Assembly: GCA_900313005.1 (NCBI GenBank)
Contig: ONZJ01000002.1
Span: 727,001-791,000 of the forward strand
DNA length: 64,000 nucleotides
Source: Rhodobacteraceae bacterium EL129
Lineage (GTDB): Bacteria; Pseudomonadota; Alphaproteobacteria; Rhodobacterales; Rhodobacteraceae
Direction of reading: 5' to 3'
Below the pieces are notes generated by a model. It saw only the letters and a program-made list of their open reading frames with translations. It did no database searches and was not told where the DNA came from. Of this stretch, positions 28,622 to 36,833 are shown piece by piece (the stretch's first letter is position 1; each line of letters opens with the position of its first letter). The translations under genes and the position numbers were made by a program.

Positions 28622-29821
28622 TCACGGGGCAGGCAGCCCACTGCGTAATGGCGGCAGCATATCCCCACACACTAGCCGTGACAGGATGTAGGGCGAAGGC
28701 GGGATTTGCGCCACCGGGGCCAGCAGGTGATTGCGCAGGGCGGGCAGGAAGCGGCTATGTGATTGGTAAAGCGGCGTGAAGACTGCGCTCATCCATTGAT
28801 AGACCCATAAATGCAAACGCCGGGATTTGTGATAGAGCGCCAACGCATCTGCCAAATCGCCCCGCGCAACCAAGGCTTGAGACAGGGCCCAGGCATCCAG
28901 CAAAGCCATATTTGCCCCCTGTCCGAGTTGCGGACTGGCGCGGTGGGCGGCGTCTCCGATGTGAACCAGACCCGGTGCAACAGGCGTGCGTAAACTGCCA
29001 TGGGAATAGAACGCAGGGGTCATCTGATCGTGTTGTGTAATGCCGTCAACATAGGGCGCGGCCTCGGGCCAGAGGGCTTTGGCCTGCGCTTTCCACGCCT
29101 CAATCGGGGAAGCTTGCCAGGCGGCCAGTTCATCCCGGGTCAGTGACCAGAAGAGCGCGGTTTGGCGTCTCGTGCCACCGGGTAACAGACCGATGGGCAG
29201 AACGCCGACCATGCGCCGCGCGGCCTCGTAGCGTTGCGACAGCTGATGGGCGGGCAGGGGGGCATCGTCGGGCCAATCCACCACGCCCCAGATGGCGCCA
29301 TAAGGCAGGGCGCGGGCCCTGAGCGGAGAGAGCGGCGAGCCTGCCCCAGAGGCATCGACCACCAGATCAAAGGGCGCGCTGACCTCGCCATTGGTGAAAC
29401 TGAGCTGGCGTTTGGGGCCATCGCTGACGCTGACAACCTCATGGCTGGCCAGCATTCTAACCCCGACCTTGATCGCTGCCTGATGCACCGCATGAAACAA
29501 CGCCGCCCGGTGCAGCGCCAAGCCGTGCCTTGGTCGACCTTTCACACTGCCGTATTTCACATCCAGAATGGGCATTCGTTTGCCCGTTGCATGGCCCAAC
29601 ATATGGGTGACCTGCGCGCCGTGCGTCTCGGCGACGTCCAGCGCGCCGATCCGGAACAGGACGGCCTGGCCAACGGGTTGGATCACCAGACCGGACCCCA
29701 CAGGGCGCGGCGCATCAAACTGATCATAAACCGTAACGTCGTGGCCTGACCGCGCCAGGGCTGCCGCCAAGGCCAGACCCCCAATGCCAGCCCCGGCAAT
29801 TCCAACTTTCAGTGCCGCCAT
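28622..29821 (-). CDS. FAD-dependent monooxygenase (UbiH/salicylate hydroxylase-like)
   Basis: 399-aa flavoprotein monooxygenase. The N-terminal FAD-binding motif is MAALKVGIAGAGIGGLALAA (GxGxxG), the middle has DLVVDASGAGSPLSPLR, and the second FAD block is GLVHIGDAAHRASPQLGQGANMAL (GD motif, residues about 290-315). Substrate unknown; probably an aromatic or polyprenyl compound. The open frame extends 121 codons further upstream without family similarity and would overlap the start of ileS, so the ATG at 29821 is the start. Confidence 0.88.
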   Translation of the reverse strand: MAALKVGIAGAGIGGLALAAALARSGHDVTVYDQFDAPRPVGSGLVIQPVGQAVLFRIGALDVAETHGAQVTHMLGHATGKRMPILDVKYGSVKGRPRHGLALHRAALFHAVHQAAIKVGVRMLASHEVVSVSDGPKRQLSFTNGEVSAPFDLVVDASGAGSPLSPLRARALPYGAIWGVVDWPDDAPLPAHQLSQRYEAARRMVGVLPIGLLPGGTRRQTALFWSLTRDELAAWQASPIEAWKAQAKALWPEAAPYVDGITQHDQMTPAFYSHGSLRTPVAPGLVHIGDAAHRASPQLGQGANMALLDAWALSQALVARGDLADALALYHKSRRLHLWVYQWMSAVFTPLYQSHSRFLPALRNHLLAPVAQIPPSPYILSRLVCGDMLPPLRSGLPAP

Positions 29822-30062
29822 CTTGCGCCTGTTCCCCAATGTATTTCCCTGCACTTTAGCGAGGGACTGCGCCGGGCACACCCCCTCTGGACGCCGCAGG
29901 CAACCGCGCCTATAAGCGCCCCTATGATGTACGCTCCAGCGATCATTATTCGAATTATATGCCCGGCGCTCTGACCCAATCGAGCTGCCGGGACGAAGGC
30001 GTTTGGACTTGGCCACGCCGCCCCACACATCCCTCCGAAATATACGATGAAGGACGCCACAC

Positions 30063-32981
30063 ATGTGCGCCGATACACCTGAGTACAAACACACTCTGAA
30101 CCTGCCGCAGACCGAGTTTCCGATGCGCGCAGGCCTGCCGAAACGTGAACCCGAATGGCTGGACCGCTGGAATGAGATGGGCATCTATACCCGCCTGCGC
30201 GCCAAGGCTGAAGCTGAGGAGCGTGCACCTTTTACCCTGCATGACGGCCCTCCTTATGCCAATGGCCATTTGCACATTGGGCACGCGCTGAACAAGATCC
30301 TGAAAGACATGGTGGTGCGTAGCCAGCAGATGATGGGCCGAGATGCGCGTTATATCCCCGGCTGGGATTGCCACGGTCTGCCGATCGAATGGAAAATCGA
30401 GGAGCAATACCGCCAGCAGGGTCGCAATAAAGACGACGTAGATGTGGTTGATTTCCGTCAGGAATGCCGGAAGTTCGCAGAAGGCTGGATCAACATTCAA
30501 CGCGATGAATTCAAGCGGCTGGGCGTGACCGGCAAGTGGTCGAAACCCTACCTGACGATGGACTTTCGGGCCGAGCGGATCATTGCAGAAGAGTTTCAGA
30601 AGTTTCTGATGAACGGGACGCTCTATCAGGGGTCCAAGCCCGTTATGTGGTCGCCAGTGGAGAAGACGGCATTGGCCGAGGCGGAGATCGAGTATCACGA
30701 TCATAAGAGCCATACAATTTGGGTGCCGTTCAAGTCGCAGAATGGTCAGGGTGACTTGGCTGAGGCACGTGTGGTGATCTGGACCACGACGCCTTGGACG
30801 ATCCCTTCGAACAAGGCGGTGGCTTATCATCCGAACATCAATTACGGACTTTACAAGGTTGAGGCAACGGAGGAGGAAAGCTGGACAAGTCCGGGCGATC
30901 TATATCTTTTTGCTGATGCTTTGGCGGAAGATGCGCTGGGTAAATCGCGTGTCACTGAGTTCACTCGTGTCCGAGACGTTAGCGCCGAAGAACTGGCCAG
31001 CCTCACCTTGTCGCACCCCTTTGCGGGCCTCGAAGGTGCCGATGGGTTCTGGGACTACGACGTGCCGATGATTGACGGGGATCATGTGACCGATGATGCG
31101 GGCACAGGCTTTGTGCATACCGCGCCTAGCCATGGTGCGGATGACTATGAGGCCTTCGTCAAACGCAACTGGATTGACCGGATGACCCATAACGTGGGCG
31201 AAAACTCCGAGTTTCTGCCACATGTGCCATTCTTTGCGGACTTGCAAGTGTTCGACCGCAAGGGCAAGGAAGGCAAAGCAAACAACGCCATCATCGCCAA
31301 ACTGGTTGAGGCCGGTGGGATCATTGCCCGTGGTCGTGTGACACACAGCTATCCACATTCGTGGCGCTCGAAGGCTCCGATCGTGTTCCGCAACACGCCG
31401 CAGTGGTTTGCCTCAGTCGACCGCGAAGTGGGGGACGGGCAGGATACCTACGGCAAGACCATCCGCGAACGGGCGTTGCGCTCGATTGATGAGCTTGTGA
31501 CTTGGACGCCACAGACCGGGCGCAACCGGCTTTATTCGATGATTGAAGCGCGGCCCGACTGGGTTCTGAGCCGTCAACGCGCTTGGGGTGTGCCTTTGAC
31601 GTGCTTCACCAGGAAGGGCGCATTGCCGACAGATGCAGATTTCCTACTGCGTGACGAAGCCGTGAACGCGCGTATTCTTGAGGCGTTTGAGGCCGAAGGG
31701 GCGGATGCCTGGTACAAAGAGGGGGCTAAGGCGCGGTTCCTGGGCAATGAGTATGACCATGACCAGTGGGAGCAGGTCTTCGACATTCTGGATGTGTGGT
31801 TTGATTCAGGCTCAACCCACGCTTTTGTACTGCGCGACCGCGAGGATGGTAGCGAGGATGGGCTGGCGGATTTGTATCTGGAAGGCACAGATCAACACCG
31901 CGGCTGGTTCCATTCGTCAATGTTGCAGGCCTGCGGAACACGCGGCCATGCGCCGTACCGGGGCGTGCTGACCCATGGGTTCACCCTGGATGCCAAGGGC
32001 AACAAGATGTCCAAATCGCTGGGCAACACCGTGGCACCCGAAGAAGTGGTCAAGCAATATGGCGCGGATATTCTGCGGCTTTGGGTGGCGCAGTCGGATT
32101 ACACTGCCGATCTGCGGATCGGGCCAGAGATTCTGAAGGGCGTGGCCGATGGTTATCGTCGGCTGCGCAATACCATGCGGTTCATGCTGGGCGCATTGGC
32201 GCATAACTCCGACGCAGACCGGGTTGAACCTGCAGATATGCCCGAGCTGGAACGCTGGGTTCTGCACCGTCTAACCGAGCTCGATCACAAGGTGCGCACG
32301 GGCTATGCGGCCTATGATTTCCAAGGGGTGTTCCAAGCGCTCTTCAACTTCTGCACGGTCGAGCTGTCTGCGTTCTACTTTGATATCCGCAAAGACGTTC
32401 TCTATTGCGATGGAGATACCCCGGAACGTCGTGCCGCGCGTACCGTGCTGGATCTGTTGTTCCACCGCCTGACCACCTGGCTTGCACCTGTGCTGGTCTT
32501 CACGATGGAAGAGGTCTGGCTTGAGCGGTTCCCCGGTGCGGATAGCTCGGTGCATCTGGTCGACTTCCCCGACACACCCGGCGAATGGCGCGATGAGCCA
32601 TTGGCGGCCAAATGGGCCGATGTGCGCCGTGCGCGCCGTGCCGTGACCGCAGCACTTGAAGTGCAACGAACCGACAAGGTGATCGGGGCCTCGCTCGAGG
32701 CCGCGCCGGTGGTGCATGTGCGCGAACCGGATTTGCTGGAGGTGTTGAAGTCGGTGAATTTTGCAGACATCTGCATCACCTCGGATATCTCGCTGAACGG
32801 TGATCCGGCCCCCGCTGAGGCGTTCCGCATGCCCGAGGTGGACGGTGTGACAGTGGTGTTTGAGCGCGCTGCAGGTGAGAAATGTCAGCGGTGCTGGAAG
32901 ATCTTGCCAGATGTGGGGCAACACGCCCACGCGGGCACCTGTCGGCGGTGTTCCGACGCCTTGGGAGAAAGCCAGGCGTGA
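30063..32981 (+). CDS. ileS: Isoleucyl-tRNA synthetase
   Basis: Class I synthetase charging tRNA-Ile, cytoplasmic, 972 aa. HIGH is at residues 71-74 (ANGHLHIGHALN), KMSKS at 648-652 (GNKMSKSLGNT), and the C-terminal zinc-type knuckle CQRCWK...CRRCSDAL is present. Catalytic, editing (CP1) and anticodon domains are all full length. AAGGAC lies 10 nt before the ATG. It is divergent from the FAD monooxygenase gene over a 241-bp gap that probably holds both promoters. Confidence 0.97.
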   Translation: MCADTPEYKHTLNLPQTEFPMRAGLPKREPEWLDRWNEMGIYTRLRAKAEAEERAPFTLHDGPPYANGHLHIGHALNKILKDMVVRSQQMMGRDARYIPGWDCHGLPIEWKIEEQYRQQGRNKDDVDVVDFRQECRKFAEGWINIQRDEFKRLGVTGKWSKPYLTMDFRAERIIAEEFQKFLMNGTLYQGSKPVMWSPVEKTALAEAEIEYHDHKSHTIWVPFKSQNGQGDLAEARVVIWTTTPWTIPSNKAVAYHPNINYGLYKVEATEEESWTSPGDLYLFADALAEDALGKSRVTEFTRVRDVSAEELASLTLSHPFAGLEGADGFWDYDVPMIDGDHVTDDAGTGFVHTAPSHGADDYEAFVKRNWIDRMTHNVGENSEFLPHVPFFADLQVFDRKGKEGKANNAIIAKLVEAGGIIARGRVTHSYPHSWRSKAPIVFRNTPQWFASVDREVGDGQDTYGKTIRERALRSIDELVTWTPQTGRNRLYSMIEARPDWVLSRQRAWGVPLTCFTRKGALPTDADFLLRDEAVNARILEAFEAEGADAWYKEGAKARFLGNEYDHDQWEQVFDILDVWFDSGSTHAFVLRDREDGSEDGLADLYLEGTDQHRGWFHSSMLQACGTRGHAPYRGVLTHGFTLDAKGNKMSKSLGNTVAPEEVVKQYGADILRLWVAQSDYTADLRIGPEILKGVADGYRRLRNTMRFMLGALAHNSDADRVEPADMPELERWVLHRLTELDHKVRTGYAAYDFQGVFQALFNFCTVELSAFYFDIRKDVLYCDGDTPERRAARTVLDLLFHRLTTWLAPVLVFTMEEVWLERFPGADSSVHLVDFPDTPGEWRDEPLAAKWADVRRARRAVTAALEVQRTDKVIGASLEAAPVVHVREPDLLEVLKSVNFADICITSDISLNGDPAPAEAFRMPEVDGVTVVFERAAGEKCQRCWKILPDVGQHAHAGTCRRCSDALGESQA

Positions 32982-33030
32982 TCTGTCAGACGTGACCTGA
33001 ATGAGTGGCTGCGCCACGCTCTTGTGATTG

Positions 33031-33088
33031 GTGATGGGGGACGCTGTCCCCCAAACCCCCTGGGATATTTTTGGCCAGAAGAAGCATG
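33031..33088 (+). repeat. Roseobacter-type intergenic repeat with hairpin
   Basis: The segment includes a 7-bp perfect hairpin (GGGGGAC at 33036-33042, GTCCCCC at 33046-33052) followed by AAACCCCCTGGGATATTTTT and GGCCAGAAGAAG. I recognise this text as a very common intergenic element in Rhodobacteraceae genomes, often found at the ends or starts of genes. It lies between ileS and the L,D-transpeptidase gene, whose ribosome-binding region it appears to supply. Confidence 0.7.
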
Positions 33089-33093
33089 GTGTT

Positions 33094-33594
33094 ATGACAA
33101 CCGATGATCTGATCTTGACCCCCATGGGTGTTCGGTTTCGAGGCCGCCGTTATCCCTGCACGATCGGGCGTGGGGGGATAAGGGCCGACAAACGTGAGGG
33201 GGATGGGGCGACACCTGTGGGCGAGCACCGGATTGTTGCTATGTACTATCGGCCTGATCGTATGGCGGCCCCGGTCCCTTGGGCGGTGCCGATCCGGCCG
33301 GGGGATCTGTGGTCTGATGCGGCGGAAGCGCCGGAGTACAACCATCTGGTGCGCGCGCCCTACGGGGCCTCGCACGAGGTGATGCGGCGCGGTGATCCGC
33401 TGTATGATCTGGTGATGATCACGGATTGGAACTGGCCCAACGCCACACCCGGAGCCGGATCCTGCATCTTTATTCACCAATGGCGCAGGCCGGGATATCC
33501 GACAGCGGGATGTGTGGCGTTTCGGCGCGATCATTTGTACCATATCGCCACGCAGATACAGCCCGGCACCCGGCTGGTCGTACGCGACCGCTAA
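33094..33594 (+). CDS. L,D-transpeptidase family protein (YkuD-like)
   Basis: 166-aa protein with a YkuD-type L,D-transpeptidase core: CTIGRGGI near residue 20, GDGATPVGEHRI, and the catalytic segment IFIHQWRRPGYPTAGCVAF with His and Cys. No clear signal peptide is seen, as in many short alphaproteobacterial members. The family cross-links or anchors to peptidoglycan; its exact substrate here is unknown. The start at 33094 (MTTDDLILTPMG) is preferred; the frame opens 22 codons earlier inside the intergenic repeat. Confidence 0.85.
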   Translation: MTTDDLILTPMGVRFRGRRYPCTIGRGGIRADKREGDGATPVGEHRIVAMYYRPDRMAAPVPWAVPIRPGDLWSDAAEAPEYNHLVRAPYGASHEVMRRGDPLYDLVMITDWNWPNATPGAGSCIFIHQWRRPGYPTAGCVAFRRDHLYHIATQIQPGTRLVVRDR

Positions 33595-33600
33595 AGACGC

Positions 33601-33990
33601 TTATTCGGGGTACTTACGCCGCGCCTTCGCTTTGCCCAGCACCTTGCCGCCGCCTTTGGCTGTCGCGCGCCATTCGTAGGTGTGCTTGCCATTCGGAGGG
33701 CAGGGGCTTTTGTATTTGAAGGCTCCAGACGGCAAGGTGCCGCTTGACGAGACTTTGACCTTGCCGCCACCGTGGTTGTAGCCCGGCGCATTGAGGTCCT
33801 TGAGTTTGAAAATCACCTCAGTGGTACCCTCGGGCAAATCAGTGATCTTGAAGGCGGGGCTTCCCACCGTGTTGGGGCGGCCGCTGGTGCAGCGGGGGAT
33901 ATCCCCCCAGTTAAAGGAAATCGCGAACTCTGCTGCAGCCATATTGGCGCACAAAAGCAATGAACTGGTTGAAATGAGCCAAAACCGCAT
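33601..33990 (-). CDS. Small exported PEBP-like protein (YbhB/YbcL type)
   Basis: 129 aa with a signal peptide ending near ANMAAAE (residue 20). The mature part follows parts of the phosphatidylethanolamine-binding fold: SPAFKITDLPEGTTEVIFKLKDLNAPGYNHGGGKV resembles the D-x-DAP...HW ligand loop, and SPCPPNGKHTYEWRATA resembles the GPCPP-G-HRY block. Normal members have 150-190 aa, so it is short. The usual tryptophan of HW is missing (HGGG). GAAGGAC precedes the ATG. Convergent with the L,D-transpeptidase gene. The role is unknown. Confidence 0.7.
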   Translation of the reverse strand: MRFWLISTSSLLLCANMAAAEFAISFNWGDIPRCTSGRPNTVGSPAFKITDLPEGTTEVIFKLKDLNAPGYNHGGGKVKVSSSGTLPSGAFKYKSPCPPNGKHTYEWRATAKGGGKVLGKAKARRKYPE

Positions 33991-34056
33991 CGAGATGTCC
34001 TTCGAATTACCAAGTGAATAGAAGGCAGCATAGGTGAATTTCAGTACATTGGATAG

Positions 34057-34710
34057 TTACCCGTAGTCGCGCGCGCCAAAGATGGCAGATCCCACGCGGA
34101 CATGTGTGGCCCCCAGCGCAATCGCGCTTTCGAAATCGCCGCTCATGCCCATGGAAAGCCCTGACAACCCATTGCGCTCGGCGATTTTGGCAAGCAGGGC
34201 AAAGTGCAGGCTGGGTTCTTCGTCGACCGGGGGAATACACATCAGACCTCGCACAGGCAGATCAAGCGCGCGGCACTCGGACACAAAGGCATCGGCCTCG
34301 CCCGGCAGCACACCCGCTTTCTGGGGCTCTTCGCCGGTGTTGATTTGCAAAAAGATATCAGGGCAATGGCCTTCTTCCTGCGCCAGCCGCGCAATTGTTG
34401 TGGCCAATTTAAGCCGATCGACGGAGTGGATGGATTGAAACAACCCAAAAGCCTGACGGGCCTTGTTGGTTTGCAACGGGCCAATCAGATGCAGTTCCAC
34501 GTTTTCAAATGTCTCGCGAAACTCAGGCCACTTGCCTGCGGCTTCTTGCACACGGTTTTCGCCAAACACGCGGTGGCCTTCTTTGAGGATATCTTCAACA
34601 CGTTGATTTGGCTGAACTTTCGATACGGCGATCAATGTCACATCTGCGGGATCACGCCCTGCGCCCGTGGCTGATTTTTCGATGCGGGTCTGGATGTCTT
34701 CAAGGCTCAA
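34057..34710 (-). CDS. YggS family PLP homeostasis protein
   Basis: 217-aa PLP-binding protein of the YggS/PLPBP family. Seen are the PLP lysine in LIAVSKVQPNQ (about residue 36), FGENRVQEAAGKW, LHLIGPLQTNKAR, and the C-terminal LSMGMSGDFESAIALGATHVRVGSAIFG. It regulates vitamin B6 and amino-acid balance by analogy with E. coli; no catalytic activity is known. The start is a TTG at 34710 (family-typical MSLEDIQTRI); upstream codons give no family similarity. The DUF3576 lipoprotein gene is divergent. Confidence 0.93.
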   Translation of the reverse strand: MSLEDIQTRIEKSATGAGRDPADVTLIAVSKVQPNQRVEDILKEGHRVFGENRVQEAAGKWPEFRETFENVELHLIGPLQTNKARQAFGLFQSIHSVDRLKLATTIARLAQEEGHCPDIFLQINTGEEPQKAGVLPGEADAFVSECRALDLPVRGLMCIPPVDEEPSLHFALLAKIAERNGLSGLSMGMSGDFESAIALGATHVRVGSAIFGARDYG

Positions 34711-34890
34711 CGTGATCGTCCCATTTTGCGAAGTCTGGCTTTCTCTTTGCCACAGGCCCCTCGTGTCCGGCAATCCCTCAGCAGAGCAGAAGCCGCACTG
34801 AGCAGCAGAAACATCGCGAGATGGGCCAAACGTCTTGCCCATGCCGTTCAGCTTGGATACTAGAGAAGAGCAACTAATTCGGACGGTGTT

Positions 34891-35379
34891 ATGATCGCTT
34901 CGCGCCTCAAAAATGCATTTGTAATGATTGGCCTCTCGGTCGTGCTTGCCGCATGCGGCGCGACAGAGACCAAGTTGGACCCTACCGCATCGACCGTGGC
35001 CAGTGGCCGCGAGTCTAAAGGATCTCAACGAGTCAATGGAGGGGCGTCATTGTTTGATGCCTTCCGGGGTGGCAACAGCGAAGTAAAGGTCAACCGCTTC
35101 TTGTGGACGGCGTCGCTCGAGGTGCTGAACTTCTTGCCCGTGCAGGCGGCGGATCCTTTCACCGGGGTTATCACAACCGGATATGGACGTCCTCCGGGCG
35201 GCGGGCGCGCCTATCGCGCGACCATCCTGATCAGCGATCCAGCCCTTGATGCGCGGTCGTTGAACGTGGCGTTGCAAACCAGCGGCGGCGGAGCAGTCAG
35301 TGCCGGCACGCAGCGCGCTGTGGAAGATGCCATTTTGAACCGTGCGCGTCAGCTGCGGATGCAAGCAGGCCGCTTCTGA
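34891..35379 (+). CDS. DUF3576 lipoprotein
   Basis: 162-aa predicted lipoprotein: signal ending in VVLAAC, with Cys22 as lipidated residue. The DUF3576 core is visible (VNRFLWTASLEVLNFLPVQAADPFTGVITTGYG). The family is largely confined to alphaproteobacteria and found near leuS; its role is unknown but probably in the envelope. Here a glycosyltransferase gene on the other strand separates it from leuS. Confidence 0.9.
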   Translation: MIASRLKNAFVMIGLSVVLAACGATETKLDPTASTVASGRESKGSQRVNGGASLFDAFRGGNSEVKVNRFLWTASLEVLNFLPVQAADPFTGVITTGYGRPPGGGRAYRATILISDPALDARSLNVALQTSGGGAVSAGTQRAVEDAILNRARQLRMQAGRF

Positions 35380-35436
35380 TTCAATTCCCTCAGCCTGTCA
35401 GCTTCGATGCGCGATGTGCCTTGGCGTGTCGCGTGC

Positions 35437-36681
35437 TTATCCGATTTTCAGGTCCATGATCGCTTTGACCCACTGTAGTTGCCGGGGCAGGCAAATCCGG
35501 GTGAGATCATATTTGTCGACCATCAATTGCCGCGCCGCTTTGCCCATACGCGTGCGTGCCTCGGCGTCATCGAGCAGACCCACCACCTTTTCTATCAGGG
35601 CCTCTTGATCAAAGAAATCGACCAGCAGGCCCGTTTCATTGTCGCTGATCACCTCGCGGACCGGGGCGACATCGCTGGCCACGATGGCCGCTTCGCAGGC
35701 CATGGCCTCCATCAAGCTCCAGCTCAGGACGAAAGGATATGTCAAATAGACATGCACCCGTGAAACCTGCAAAAGCCGCAAAAACTGGTCATAGGGAATG
35801 CGCCCCAGGAAATGCACACGGGCCCAATCCTCGTCGGGAATTTGATCCCGAACCTCGTCGATGAAGATCTGCTTCCACGTCTGGCCTTTGGGGGCACTGG
35901 CGCCATAGCTGACCTCGTCTCCGCCAACGATCAGAACCTTGGCATTGGGGCGTCGTTTCAGAAGCTCGGGCAGGGCGCGCATAAACCGGTGATAGCCGCG
36001 GTATGGCTCGAGGTTGCGGTTCACGAATGTGATCGCCTCGTCCTCGCGGGTCACGTCGATCTGGCCTTCGATGGTCAGGCGCACATTGGGATCGGGCCGG
36101 GCGGTGTTGGTATCAATCCCGTCATGGCTGACAGCGATGCGCTTGCGAAACGCTGGCGGAAAGGTATCCGCCTGAAACTGCGTCGGGCTGATGCCCGCGT
36201 GGGCCAGCGGAAAATGGATGTGGTTGTTGAGGTTCTTCATCCGGATCCGCAAGGCCGCGGTCAAAGACGGTTTTTCAAACTCCGGATCAAAGTTCATATG
36301 GGGATGGCCAACGAGATGATAAAGCTCGCAATAAAGGCCCAGCCTGGCCTGTGGCCAGACATCACGCAGAAACATTGATTCGCCCCATCCGGGATGGGCC
36401 AGGATCAGATCAGGGGTGAACCCTGTCTCTTTCAGCTTGAGCGCGGCGTGAAAACACGCGTCCGCCCGGGTGACCTTGGTATCGAGATCAACCAGATAAG
36501 GATGCACAATCTGTCCCTGTCGTTTGGGCAGGGCATATGGGACCAGACGCACACCCTTCCAGCCGCCAGCTTCTTTGACCCGCAACGTCAAAGCGACGCA
36601 ATCATGTCCTTGGCTGGCAAGAAGAGGGGCCAGGTGTTTGTACTGGCCAGGAAAGTTCTGGTGGATGAAGAGGATTTTCAT
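35437..36681 (-). CDS. Glycosyltransferase family 4 protein
   Basis: 414-aa GT-B fold glycosyltransferase. The N-terminus MKILFIHQNFPGQYKHLAPLLASQGHD is typical of GT4 enzymes acting on cell-surface polysaccharides. The C-terminal sugar-nucleotide site is seen as NRNLEPYRGYHRFMRALPELLKRRPNAKVLIVGG and LSWSLMEAMACEAAIVASDVAPVREVI, with the E-x7-E element. Donor and acceptor are unknown. It stands alone, convergent with the DUF3576 gene and divergent from leuS. Confidence 0.9.
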   Translation of the reverse strand: MKILFIHQNFPGQYKHLAPLLASQGHDCVALTLRVKEAGGWKGVRLVPYALPKRQGQIVHPYLVDLDTKVTRADACFHAALKLKETGFTPDLILAHPGWGESMFLRDVWPQARLGLYCELYHLVGHPHMNFDPEFEKPSLTAALRIRMKNLNNHIHFPLAHAGISPTQFQADTFPPAFRKRIAVSHDGIDTNTARPDPNVRLTIEGQIDVTREDEAITFVNRNLEPYRGYHRFMRALPELLKRRPNAKVLIVGGDEVSYGASAPKGQTWKQIFIDEVRDQIPDEDWARVHFLGRIPYDQFLRLLQVSRVHVYLTYPFVLSWSLMEAMACEAAIVASDVAPVREVISDNETGLLVDFFDQEALIEKVVGLLDDAEARTRMGKAARQLMVDKYDLTRICLPRQLQWVKAIMDLKIG

Positions 36682-36833
36682 TGCGCGCTGCTGCTCAGTT
36701 TATTGTTTTGTCGGTTATAGGCTGGGGAAATGCGTCTGCCTAGGCCTGCATTGTGGTGCTTTGCGCTGGACCAGCAGGCAATCGGGGCCTATCACGTTGC
36801 GGCAAAACAAAGCTTAAGATCAAGGACCATCCC

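Noticed and set aside
29822-30184. N-terminal extension of the FAD monooxygenase by 121 codons
   Set aside because: The added part lacks family similarity and would run across the ileS start on the other strand.
34711-34890. Small structured RNA (SRP/6S-like) between yggS and the DUF3576 gene
   Set aside because: No conserved core motif of these RNAs is seen; it is most likely a promoter region.
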